Below, in pieces: positions 55,549 to 63,986 of a DNA stretch of 64,000 nucleotides. How positions within the stretch are numbered: position 1 is the stretch's first letter; each line of letters starts with the position of its first letter. Both the position numbers and the translations under genes were made by a program. The stretch spans positions 55,202 through 119,201 of the forward strand of contig NZ_QNRO01000013.1 of the NCBI RefSeq assembly GCF_003315345.1, in the 5' to 3' direction. This stretch comes from Marinobacter pelagius (GTDB taxonomy: Bacteria; Pseudomonadota; Gammaproteobacteria; Pseudomonadales; Oleiphilaceae). The notes below the pieces were generated by a model. That model was given only the letters and a program-made list of their open reading frames with translations. It had not been told where the DNA came from and searched no databases.

Positions 55549-58500
55549 ATGAATATTGAGGGAACAAACGTAAAAGATGACTTATGGAACGCTCTTAGAT
55601 CCTGTCAGCAGGAAAGTGTAAAAACAGCGTTTAGCTATCTGTCAAAACCAAAATCTGATAAATCGTGCTTGATAAGCCTTCCTACAGGTGCTGGTAAAAG
55701 TGGTGTTGTAGCTACTGTTTCGCACTTCACCAAAAAGAAAAAAATTCTAGTTCTTTGTCATAGGCGAGCTGTATGTGATCAGTTGTATAGAGAAATTAAA
55801 AAGGACTTCTTCGAGAAAATCCATCCAGATCACAGCTTAGCGCTGAAGAATGTCTTTAATAAAGTAGATGACGTATCTAAAGATGGCATCTATGTTTCAA
55901 CCTTTCAAAAACTTCAAATGATGTCAGAGAATGAATTCAATGTACTAAAGAATAATATAGATGTACTACTAGTTGATGAGGGACACACTGAGCCTTCTCC
56001 CATTTGGAGCCAGTTATCCAGAAAACTTGAAGCACATAAAATTATAATTACAGCAACACCTTACCGAAATGACCTTTTCCAGTTCGATATTGACGCAAAG
56101 TCAAGCTATATATTTACTTTTGGAAATGCTTTGGATGATAGCGTGCTGCGAGATCCAACATTCTCCACGATTAATGAAAAAGAATTGGCAGATGTTGTTT
56201 ATAAAAGGCTTTCAGAACAACCAGGCACAATTTGTATTGTAAAGTGTAATACAGGCTCAGAAGTTAAGAGATATTACGACATGTTGACCCAAAAGTTTAA
56301 AACGCTGGCTATACATGACTCGTTTAAAAATACCGATGATGAATGTCTAAAATCTTCTGTGCCGAAAAAGGTCGCTAGTCAATCTTGGCAGGTTCTCATC
56401 CATCAGAGAAAATTAGATGAAGGTGTTGATATACCTCATGCTAAAACCTTGATTTTAACTTATCCGGTTTCTAGCGGAAGAGAGCTTGTGCAGACTATCG
56501 GTAGAGTAGTTCGTATTTATGAAAACTTCATCCCGCAGGTTGTCGAAATAGACACTAGTTCGAATAAAAAGTTGTGGATAAATTATCGGAAATTCGACAA
56601 ATCCCTTTCGAGTGTTAGTTCGTCAAGAAAATTCCTTAATTCATTAAACACAGCATCATTGATTAACAGCTACTTAGAAGATTTTCCAGAGTATAGCTAT
56701 TTTGATTCTTCTTTTAAAAAGAGGTTCAACCTTAAGGAGTTTGACCCAAAGAGCTCTTTGAATATCCCTCTCGCCTCTGTATGTTTCGTAAAGAAAGCAA
56801 GTGACTTTACCCTGCCCGCCATGATGGATGAAATGTATTGGGAGTACACTAAGGGAGGTGACTTGGTTGAAAGGAGAGAGAACTGTTGCGGTGCAGAAAT
56901 TATTCTTTCAGTAAGTTTTAATAACTCAAAGCTCTTGAAAAATGAGTTATTTTTTCAACCATCATTTGAAGTTTTTCTGGTAAAAGAGTTTGATGACCTA
57001 GTCGCTATATTTGATAGCAGGAGCCAAAAATATAGCTACAGAAAAGAGTTGGGGCTAGGGGCAGCGGTTAATGTTGATGAGCTTCTCAAAATGGCAAGCA
57101 GAGAAGAGCGCACTAGAACAAAAGAAGCTCATGCCATTGCGATAACGAGCGCGGAAACAAAGCCTGCAGGCATGTCAATGAAAAGTCAGGATTTAGAGAA
57201 AATCATAACAAATCAGACCCATTCAACTTATGCCTTTACTACGCTAAAAGTAGATAATTTAGGTCAAGATGATAAAAGAAAAAGTAGCTACTATCTGGGG
57301 ATGGGGTCCGGTAGAATTTCAGATCAGAAGGTCAGAAATTTTTCTTTGCAGGAGCTCATGGACTGGATAAATGATGCTCATGAAGTAATGAGTTCCACTA
57401 GCGCTTTAAAAAGCAGCTTCCTCAGCTCATTTTCTAAACCGGTATACGAAATTCCTGAAGATGATCCTTTATCTATACTTTTTGATTTTTCCCATTTTGA
57501 GGCGGATTTGGAAATCCATAAAGATGAAAATCAGTACTCAGTAGAGCCTGGTTTTAAATACGCTGAATACGATGGTGGAATTGATTTAATTGGATCTGGG
57601 CATCGATACCTTGTTCGGTACGATGAGAAAGAAGAACGTCTAAAATTTGAAGGTGACGAATCTATTTCATGCCTGCAATACCATAAATCATGGCTTGATA
57701 TTTTGAATGGCGTGAGCATTAAGGCTCTGTACCCAAATGGTTTGACCTATGTTGACGGAAACTTCTTTAGGGTAACACTTCCTTCCCAGATGGATGGCGA
57801 TATATCTGAAACTAAATTAGGTGGAGCATTAATTCCCCTTAATGAGCTGAGTTCTGTAGACTTGGATGAAAAGGATATTGGTAACGTTCGAAGTGATGAG
57901 TTTGGCCGGAAGTCAATTTTTCACCTTATTGATCAGCTAAAGTCCGTAAGTGATATTGGATTTAGTCCCGATAACTGTGGGCCATTCTATCAATATATAT
58001 CAAATGTGGATCTGATTTTTTGTTCCGATATGGGAGTGGAGAACTCAGATTTTGTTGTTTCATCTATAGATAAACTAGTGTTTGTTCACGTTAAATGCGG
58101 AAACACAGCAAACCCTGAATCGGCTGCCGGCTCCATCGCTGAAGTCGGTGGGCAAGCTATTAAAAACATTGAGCATGTAATATCCCATGATTTTGATTTA
58201 ATGCCAGGCAATAAAACTAATCTTTTAAGTCACTGGCCAACTTCGAATAGTAATCCGTCTCTTCAAGAAAGAATTCGGCTTTATAAGAGGCAGAGATTTA
58301 GTAACCCTTCTGACGATCAGGATGTAAGAGATGCCAAAATAGCTCAATTGCTTGAGGAGATAGCTACTCGAAGACGATCATCAGCAGTAAAAAAGGAAAT
58401 TTGGATTGTCGTTGGCAATGGGTTTTCAAAGGAACACTTTGTTCGACAGTTTAATTATGGAAATCGTGCAGCCGCGACTTCGTTGCAGGCCTATCAACTG

Positions 58501-58566
58501 TTAGATAGTTGGATGTCAACAGCGGCAGGACTAGACGTTGAAATTAAGTTTTTTGTTTCACCTTAA
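55549..58566 (+). CDS. Large SF2 helicase with C-terminal nuclease-like domain
   Basis: A 1005-residue protein with AT-rich codons. Residues about 15-340 are an SF2 helicase: Walker A PTGAGKS (45-51), motif II DEGH (143-146), TATP (168-171), motif V EGVDIP and motif VI QTIGRVVR (315-322). The middle (about 350-800) is unassigned. Residues 821-849 (DLIFCSDMGVENSDFVVSS, then LVFVHVK) look like a PD-(D/E)xK-type nuclease core, with Asp, Glu/Asp and a Lys on a beta strand, followed by a QAIKN helix. Helicase-nuclease fusions of this size are frequent in restriction and phage defence. No methyltransferase is near, so if it restricts DNA it is methylation-independent. No named system is claimed. 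Confidence 0.82.
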   Translation: MNIEGTNVKDDLWNALRSCQQESVKTAFSYLSKPKSDKSCLISLPTGAGKSGVVATVSHFTKKKKILVLCHRRAVCDQLYREIKKDFFEKIHPDHSLALKNVFNKVDDVSKDGIYVSTFQKLQMMSENEFNVLKNNIDVLLVDEGHTEPSPIWSQLSRKLEAHKIIITATPYRNDLFQFDIDAKSSYIFTFGNALDDSVLRDPTFSTINEKELADVVYKRLSEQPGTICIVKCNTGSEVKRYYDMLTQKFKTLAIHDSFKNTDDECLKSSVPKKVASQSWQVLIHQRKLDEGVDIPHAKTLILTYPVSSGRELVQTIGRVVRIYENFIPQVVEIDTSSNKKLWINYRKFDKSLSSVSSSRKFLNSLNTASLINSYLEDFPEYSYFDSSFKKRFNLKEFDPKSSLNIPLASVCFVKKASDFTLPAMMDEMYWEYTKGGDLVERRENCCGAEIILSVSFNNSKLLKNELFFQPSFEVFLVKEFDDLVAIFDSRSQKYSYRKELGLGAAVNVDELLKMASREERTRTKEAHAIAITSAETKPAGMSMKSQDLEKIITNQTHSTYAFTTLKVDNLGQDDKRKSSYYLGMGSGRISDQKVRNFSLQELMDWINDAHEVMSSTSALKSSFLSSFSKPVYEIPEDDPLSILFDFSHFEADLEIHKDENQYSVEPGFKYAEYDGGIDLIGSGHRYLVRYDEKEERLKFEGDESISCLQYHKSWLDILNGVSIKALYPNGLTYVDGNFFRVTLPSQMDGDISETKLGGALIPLNELSSVDLDEKDIGNVRSDEFGRKSIFHLIDQLKSVSDIGFSPDNCGPFYQYISNVDLIFCSDMGVENSDFVVSSIDKLVFVHVKCGNTANPESAAGSIAEVGGQAIKNIEHVISHDFDLMPGNKTNLLSHWPTSNSNPSLQERIRLYKRQRFSNPSDDQDVRDAKIAQLLEEIATRRRSSAVKKEIWIVVGNGFSKEHFVRQFNYGNRAAATSLQAYQLLDSWMSTAAGLDVEIKFFVSP

Positions 58567-58974
58567 GGTAGGTTTAATCAGAATTTCAAATAAAAATAAG
58601 TTTTGTTTAACCAATCTCCGTTTTGTCCTGTGTGCAGAAATCAGAAATTCGTAAGCGCCATGGCAAGAGGCGGCAAGACGACCCAAGCTCTTCTCACTGG
58701 GCTTCCCCGGCGCGCCTAAAAAAGGTCCCCTTTCCAATGGAAGTGTGGATTTTTAAAAAGACATTACTAATGTTCGCATTTGTTTAGCTGAGTCTGAAAC
58801 AAGCCCTGGTCGCAAAGCGGACATTTGGGTTATACCCTGTTTACCTCTAAACCCAGTAAATTCAAGCTTTCTAGCAGAACAGAATTCGGCTAACTTGATA
58901 AAAATTGGTTCAACTTCATTCGCCCAAGCGAGTACGCAATGGGTGGTTTTGAGCCATCGACAGAGGGAACTGAC
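58567..58974. other. Non-coding spacer with second 18-bp motif
   Basis: A 408-bp gap. It contains GGTCGCAAAGCGGACATT at 58808-58825. A GC-rich patch near 58680-58710 interrupts the AT-rich surroundings, which suggests a recombination scar. No gene is supported; the minus-strand frame 58753-58980 is a by-product of the repeat. Confidence 0.6.
58808..58825 (+). repeat. 18-bp intergenic motif (three copies)
   Basis: GGTCGCAAAGCGGACATT occurs at 55241-55258 and 58808-58825, and with one change (A for G at position 13) at 59725-59742, always in plus orientation and always in spacers around the AT-rich cargo. From memory, this motif is scattered between genes in many marine gammaproteobacteria; its function is unknown. 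Confidence 0.75.
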
Positions 58975-59645
58975 ATGCAAAAATTTTTTTGGTAATTCTC
59001 ATTTCAATTGCGTTTTCAGGCTGTGCCAGTCTGCCCGGCCAGTCAAAAAAGTATCGTGAAGGCAACCGAGTGATCTCTGAGTCATACCCTGCCGCTACCT
59101 TTGGTTTCAGCAGCGATTACGAGTTTCTGAGTTCTGGTGAAAAAATGGAAAAGGTTAGCGCGGATGCCTCAACGATCAGCACGGGCAAATTCAAGAGCCA
59201 AACCTTCGCCTACGCCGTCACCTTCAATAACGAGATCCAGCGACTCGCTGTGGTTCAGTTTAACGCTATGGCTTCACAAGGCTGGACGTGGACCGATTCT
59301 CCAGAATGGACAGGTCCCGGAGTCATTGCTGGGGACAGGAGTTCGGAGCTGGGCGAACTGCAAACATGGACGACTTTTGGCAGGACTTTAGATACGTTGT
59401 CGTATTTCGATATCGATATTAAGGGACACACAATCAGCCCTTGTGTTGCTGTAGTCACCTCAAGACGGATCCCACCTGCAATGTCGCGATTTAAACAACT
59501 GATCCACTACATAGAGCCGATAAACTGCACTACCTCTAATCAATTCCACTATTCAGATGGATCGCTGACGAAAACCGGTAGATATCGTCTGGACAAGGCT
59601 TACGAGAATGCTCTTTCGAACATTCTCATTCTGTCGAATGATTAG
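58975..59645 (+). pseudogene. Lipoprotein gene frameshifted in a T7 tract
   Basis: The natural start is ATG at 58975, with GAGGG about 8 nt upstream, but the frame closes after six codons (ATG CAA AAA TTT TTT TGG TAA). One more T in the tract at 58984-58990 would give MQKFFLVILISIAFSGCAS, a textbook lipoprotein signal with the lipobox cysteine in FSGC, joined to the open frame that continues to 59645. The mature part (about 200 residues) is unrecognised. Transcriptional slippage on the A5T7 run, phase variation, a real mutation or a sequencing error are all possible. Confidence 0.75.
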
Positions 59646-59779
59646 TTGTCCTTCACCCTGTTCCGCTTCTGGTCTACCACGCCACTATTCGCTTTTTGTT
59701 TATGAGATCGAAGATGTCTGGGAGGGTCGCAAAGCGAACATTCAAATGGTGCAATAGTGCCAGTCCACGACGGTGCCAG

Positions 59780-60211
59780 TTATAATGGAGACTTTTCTAG
59801 TACCAGCGAAAAGGAAAAGCTTGAACGATCCTCAACACTCCCTCGTCCAAGGTTCCTAGAGGCGTCCCTATATTTTGTTATATCGCCAAGCTTCATGTGA
59901 TTACGTTGAAAAATTTCGGTCGCAGCTCCGACCTTTAAAAAATTTCTTAAAATGTCGGCACGCCTATTTACTTCAGAACCATGCAGATACAGTGTCACGT
60001 AGCATGTGTAGGTCACTTTTTGCCCTTTTCCACCTTCAAAGACGATAGACGAGACCCTAACTCTAATTAAATTATCCTCGGCGTTCGAGTAGCTTTTAAA
60101 AATATCAACGACTTTATCATTCGTAGTTTGATCTGAAATATCACTCATAGCCAGTATAATTTTTCCAGTTATCTCCTTAAACAATTCAGATTCCGTCGCG
60201 ATGTTTTTCAA
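59780..60211 (-). CDS. Hypothetical, 143 residues
   Basis: Not recognised. It is a soluble, mixed alpha/beta protein (MKNIATESELFKEITGKIIL; VRVRVSSIVFEGGKGQKVTY; TCYVTLYLHG) with no membrane segment. It lies 15 bp after the next upstream gene on the same strand and is probably its operon partner. AT-rich, foreign composition. Confidence 0.6.
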   Translation of the reverse strand: MKNIATESELFKEITGKIILAMSDISDQTTNDKVVDIFKSYSNAEDNLIRVRVSSIVFEGGKGQKVTYTCYVTLYLHGSEVNRRADILRNFLKVGAATEIFQRNHMKLGDITKYRDASRNLGRGSVEDRSSFSFSLVLEKSPL

Positions 60212-60226
60212 GACTGCCTCCCCTTA

Positions 60227-60502
60227 TTAACTTTTATTTGATGCTTTAATATAATATCTAGTTCCCGGCAACGCTTCCAGAGCATCGGATTGCTTTTGCC
60301 TTGGGTCTTTCGAAAATACGATCTTTTTAACTTCATCTGTAAGCTCACAAGCGAAGGCAATTGCTTGGTTGCGATCTACTGCAGTAGCCACCGGCGAACC
60401 TAAGAACTTGGATACTGCCTCACTTATAAATCTTCCCTCAACTATTTCGATTCTATCGAACCAGTCTGAAACTACGAATTGCTTCTGGATTACAGACACC
60501 AT
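60227..60502 (-). CDS. Hypothetical, 91 residues
   Basis: Not recognised. It contains WFDRIEIVEGRFISEAVSKF and ACELTDEVKKIVFSKDPRQK, and looks soluble and helical. It precedes the 143-residue gene by 15 bp. No motif supports a function. Confidence 0.58.
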   Translation of the reverse strand: MVSVIQKQFVVSDWFDRIEIVEGRFISEAVSKFLGSPVATAVDRNQAIAFACELTDEVKKIVFSKDPRQKQSDALEALPGTRYYIKASNKS

Positions 60503-60632
60503 CTCTCAGCCCTCCAGTAATACATATAGCTTGCCTTAGGGCGCCCGGCGGCCATCGGTTTTCTCCCTTTGCAAAGTTATCGATGCGTGTCTATTGAAGT
60601 GGAGGAAGTGCAGAGCAGACTCAATGGCTTGG

Positions 60633-61145
60633 TTATGTGTTCTTCGATGGAAGGACTCGTTCACCAGCAAACCACTTTCCCCAAAACAGGTAAGCATCGA
60701 TAACATTGCTGCAGATCGCCACTTTTTCTCCAGATTTAGTCGTAAAAGACCATTCAGGCAAATTTTTCCCCTCCAAAAACGAGTCAGATGGAGTTCGCTT
60801 TCTGGTGGCAAAATTATGATCCAGTTTCGATTTATGTTTGACGTTGTTGGAAAACTGGCGAACTGCATCAATTGCGGCACCTTCTGCGGGATAGTGCTTG
60901 CGTATAACGAGAATTAGCCATTTTGCCTCCCCATACCCAAGCTCAATCGCATTCTTATCAGCAAGGTGATTCAATGTAAGACAAAGATTCACCATTTTTC
61001 GGAAAACGCGGATCAACTTGACTTGATCACAATCTTCCTCCGACTGAAAATCCCAGTAGAAGTCACTGAAATTCGGATCCACTAATTCCCTAAAAAAGCC
61101 AAGCGGATCATCGAGATTTAGGGTTCCCATCTGGTTCTTCCTCAC
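60633..61145 (-). CDS. Hypothetical helical protein, 170 residues
   Basis: No named family. The central part (NLCLTLNHLADKNAIELGYG; AIDAVRQFSNNVKHKSKLDH) is all-helical. The motif NNVKHKSKLD resembles the (A/S)NxxKHxxLD signature of small helical proteins of unknown function that often sit in defence islands; a HEPN-like R-x-H arrangement (R at RQFSNNVKH) is possible, but its spacing of seven is longer than the usual four to six. Two starts (61145 and the Met at 61130) are possible. Confidence 0.6.
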   Translation of the reverse strand: MRKNQMGTLNLDDPLGFFRELVDPNFSDFYWDFQSEEDCDQVKLIRVFRKMVNLCLTLNHLADKNAIELGYGEAKWLILVIRKHYPAEGAAIDAVRQFSNNVKHKSKLDHNFATRKRTPSDSFLEGKNLPEWSFTTKSGEKVAICSNVIDAYLFWGKWFAGERVLPSKNT

Positions 61146-61170
61146 ACGTAATATTTTTCATGTGAATTCA

Positions 61171-61431
61171 CTAGGACCAATACTGCTCAATGTGCTCTTG
61201 CAATCCAGTGCCTGAGAAACTGGCAACTAATTCCTGAGTGAGGGGCTCAACTATTACCTCAACCCCATACTGTTCATTTACTTTAGTAATAACCTGGCCA
61301 GGATCTAAACCCACTTCCCTAACTACAAACTGTGTATCAGACACGACGAAGCCGCCCGTTCGCTGCGCCTCATCGTGTAATGGATATTTTTCTACGCCTT
61401 TAGTAACCGAAAACAGATACATATGATTCAT
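61171..61431 (-). CDS. Hypothetical, 86 residues
   Basis: Not recognised. The protein (MNHMYLFSVTKGVEKYPLHD; GGFVVSDTQFVVREVGLDPG; EVIVEPLTQELVASFSGTGL) looks like a small alpha/beta domain. It is the first gene of the minus-strand group and lies 25 bp before the 170-residue gene, so all four may form one transcript. Confidence 0.57.
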   Translation of the reverse strand: MNHMYLFSVTKGVEKYPLHDEAQRTGGFVVSDTQFVVREVGLDPGQVITKVNEQYGVEVIVEPLTQELVASFSGTGLQEHIEQYWS

Positions 61432-61863
61432 AATCTCTCCTCACATAAGAGCAATCAGGCAGCGGGCTTTATCATTGCAGAAATTTAACTGCGCCATTAT
61501 CACTGACGCTGAATCATCCATCGCGCTGCACATAAATCGATAAAACAATAGCTTAGCCGTGCATGGCTATCTTTGCCACGCAATCATTCAGCGTCTGCAA
61601 TTCACTTCTGCATCCAATAAGGATGAATTGGCTGTGCTTGGCCTGGAGGCCCTTTCGGAAAGCCTTGCCTTGAATGCTCGCTTTTGTTTAGGAGTTCGCG
61701 AAACTCTGATCGCTCGAAAAAAGATCCGCTTTCAAAGCAGAATGGACACAAAAGTTGGATAAATTTTTTGTGCTTTAATACATGATCAGAAGTCACGCCA
61801 AGTTTTCTCAGCTAACTTTTAGGATTTTAAAATAGTATACTTACTAAAGTTGAAAGCGCCTAT
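61432..61863. other. Non-coding AT-rich spacer
   Basis: A 432-bp gap with no supported gene. Short frames on both strands (61559-61762 and 61602-61796) overlap each other and lack ribosome sites; they look like a degenerate intergenic repeat. The promoter for the minus-strand four-gene group should be in its left part. Confidence 0.5.
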
Positions 61864-62475
61864 TCACTCACTCATGCGGCCATTTGGGATAATTTTTATT
61901 GTTATAGTGCTGCGGTTCAGGCCCGCCTCGACGGGCCACAGGTTCACGGGGTCATTAGCAAAGCGCTCCCGTTTTTCATCACGCCAATCGTCGGCACCAT
62001 GCGCCCCAGACCAAGCCAGCGGTACCACATGATCGATATCGATCTCACCGCTATTCTGAATCACGTTGCCCGTAAAGGGACTGATCCAGCGACCGGTAGT
62101 GACACGGCACCGATCGCCGCTGGCAAATCGGACCGTGGTTGTGGAGGTTGCGATCAGCGCTTTGGCCCGGCTGTCCTGACAATCCCCATCGGCGTCGTCC
62201 CAGCCATGACCGAAGGCCGACCGTTTGTAGCGCTCAGGGCTGCGTTTGTGCGATGGAGTTGCCTGCGCTTTGGCCAACTGTTTGGGTAGACGCCCGCCAC
62301 TCGCCAAACAGGCCTCGGTCGAATCAAACGCACGAAAGTTCTGGGTTCGCTCGTAGTAGGCACTGGCAGGCGGATGACAAATGCCCGACGACGTTTTCTT
62401 GACCGTCTCTGCCGCCACAGGCGGGATCCCGATGACCCACGACAACGCCAGCACCAACCACTGGAAATACCGCAC
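61864..62475 (-). CDS. Secreted HNH endonuclease, C-terminally truncated
   Basis: A signal peptide (MRYFQWLVLALSWVIGIPPV, cut near VAA) precedes a nuclease domain of the HNH/DUF1524-like type: GDCQDSRAKALIATS, GRWISPFTGNVI, the metal-site IDIDHVVPLAWSGAHGAD and FANDPVNLWPVEAGLNRS. Homologues as I know them continue with roughly fifty more residues after NRS. Here the frame drifts into an AT-rich tail (TITIKIIPNGRMSE) and stops, exactly where GC content changes. The catalytic core is present, so activity is possible, but the end is probably lost by recombination. Confidence 0.75.
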   Translation of the reverse strand: MRYFQWLVLALSWVIGIPPVAAETVKKTSSGICHPPASAYYERTQNFRAFDSTEACLASGGRLPKQLAKAQATPSHKRSPERYKRSAFGHGWDDADGDCQDSRAKALIATSTTTVRFASGDRCRVTTGRWISPFTGNVIQNSGEIDIDHVVPLAWSGAHGADDWRDEKRERFANDPVNLWPVEAGLNRSTITIKIIPNGRMSE

Positions 62476-62627
62476 CGACCGCTCCTTTCATCCGTAACCG
62501 TTTGAATTCAGGGGCATGGTAAAGCGTGGGGCGGCGCGTGTCTCGCTGTAGGAAATGTCTTAACGGATTTACAGAGATCTCGGGTTACCTCGGGCGCCCT
62601 AAGAACAGATACTAGACGCGAGCCGTT

Positions 62628-62722
62628 TGATCAGGACGATCGGGGCTCAGCGCCGGCAGGGATGCCAGGCAAACGCGACACCTGCCCAGTGGTGTGACGC
62701 GCCGGGGAGAGGCCTGGCTTCG
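62628..62722 (+). repeat. 95-bp island repeat, copy 2
   Basis: Matches copy 1 (49569-49663) at about 81 of 95 positions, same orientation. It lies 64 bp beyond the stop of the reverse transcriptase gene, antisense to it. Here the outer arms are a perfect GCCAGGC/GCCTGGC pair, enclosing GCG-ACACC/GGTGT-CGC. The preservation of paired bases in both copies favours a functional hairpin. Confidence 0.8.
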
Positions 62723-62786
62723 TTTCCAGTCCGACACCCCGTTCACCATAACCCCAGATTATGCGCAGTAGTCTACAGCCCTTAAA

Positions 62787-63986
62787 TTATCCTGAGGCAG
62801 TATGCTTCTCTAGACGTTTCTCAGCGCGGTCTATTTCTCTAAAAACCTGATTTTCAATCTGGCGGATCTGTGTGCGAATCGCATCACTATTGGTCACCTT
62901 GGCGGCTAGCTGGAGGTATTTAAAGAAGCCCAGTCTCGGAGCACCTTTCGGAAGAACCTGATTTGATTGGTCGTAGACAGCATCACCGTAGGCTGTACCG
63001 TACCCAAGAGAAGTCAGGCGAGCATAAAGCTGGCGCTTCTTTAACTGGGACTCACCACGCGCTGCTGCTGCAATTCGAGCTCGATCAATCGCACGGTTAG
63101 CTTTTATCATAAAGCGCGCGATTGTCGAGTCGCGCACTCTCATGTTTCGGCCATCAAACGTCAAACCCAAATAGGAAGTCGAACTAGGGTCCTGAACTAT
63201 GAAATTCTCATCTACAGAGAATGAGCGCAGAGATCCTTCTTTTCGGAGGAAGCGGCAGCGCACGGTTTTGGCGGAGTTGACCTGAAGTCGGATTTTGCCC
63301 AATTCGATCTTCACCACAGATTCCGCCTCTGCTCCTCGTCCATTGGGGACAATAAGCAGGATATCGTCACTGTAGCGGCGGTAGGTACCCCCAAGCTCAC
63401 GAATACTCTGTTGAATGCTCTGATCGGCGTCATACATATATAGGTTCGCCAGAACGGCACTTATCGGCAACCCTTGTGGAATGCCCGCAGGTTGGCCTTT
63501 GAGATAGGCAGGGGCAGGTTTACCTTTAACTTTCCATACAAGGTCATGCCGAGAGCGCAGATGTGGCTTCACACGTGACCGGAATTCCTCCGGAGTACAA
63601 ATAGCTCGGCCCGCCTTTCCGGCCCGTCGTTTAACCTCGCCTCCGAAAAGATCCCTTAATTTGGGCACCGCAATCGCGGTATCCCGCGTGCAGGCTTTGA
63701 AAACCGCATAATGATCACTGGGCAGTTGAGGCGTGCCGAGCAAACCAGCCCAAGCAGCCTTCAAATGCGCATGGTCAAGCGCATCGAAGAAGCCTTCCAC
63801 GTCAATGGCGATGACGTCACAAGCTTCTTTTGCTGCAATCTCCTCAAAAGCCTCATGAGCGAAATGAACATTACAGCGTGGTGGAGTATGTCTTCTATAG
63901 GCTAGGGAGGCTCTGAATAAGTCTCCAAAATCAGCGATAATACGGCCATCGTCAATCGCATAGGATCGTTGCCAGCATGGATCAGA
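62787..63986 (-). CDS. Reverse transcriptase of Abi/UG type, 5' end unresolved
   Basis: RT motifs are plain: motif A DVIAIDVEGFFDALDH (catalytic Asp codon at 63803-63801), motif B GIPQGLPISAVLANLYMYD, motif C YRRYSDDILLIVP (Asp-Asp at 63368-63363), and motif D region SYLGLTFDGRNMRV. The PQGLPISAVLAN and YSDD forms exclude DGR and ordinary group II intron enzymes and suggest the Abi/UG (defence-associated) group. A GTG at 63800 would delete the catalytic Asp, so the gene must begin further right. The frame is open to a TGA at 63989-63987 but has no ATG, GTG or TTG, so a frameshift, a rare start or a start beyond the window is likely. The C-terminal 100 residues are a helical thumb-like region. 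Confidence 0.82.
   Translation of the reverse strand, partial: SDPCWQRSYAIDDGRIIADFGDLFRASLAYRRHTPPRCNVHFAHEAFEEIAAKEACDVIAIDVEGFFDALDHAHLKAAWAGLLGTPQLPSDHYAVFKACTRDTAIAVPKLRDLFGGEVKRRAGKAGRAICTPEEFRSRVKPHLRSRHDLVWKVKGKPAPAYLKGQPAGIPQGLPISAVLANLYMYDADQSIQQSIRELGGTYRRYSDDILLIVPNGRGAEAESVVKIELGKIRLQVNSAKTVRCRFLRKEGSLRSFSVDENFIVQDPSSTSYLGLTFDGRNMRVRDSTIARFMIKANRAIDRARIAAAARGESQLKKRQLYARLTSLGYGTAYGDAVYDQSNQVLPKGAPRLGFFKYLQLAAKVTNSDAIRTQIRQIENQVFREIDRAEKRLEKHTASG

Noticed and set aside
61559..61796. Two overlapping short frames on opposite strands
   Set aside because: No ribosome site, no plausible domain; looks like a degenerate intergenic repeat.
49569..62722. The two 95-bp repeats as template and variable repeat of a diversity-generating retroelement
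   Set aside because: Differences are not limited to adenines in one copy, neither copy lies in a gene end, and the RT lacks the DGR motif form.
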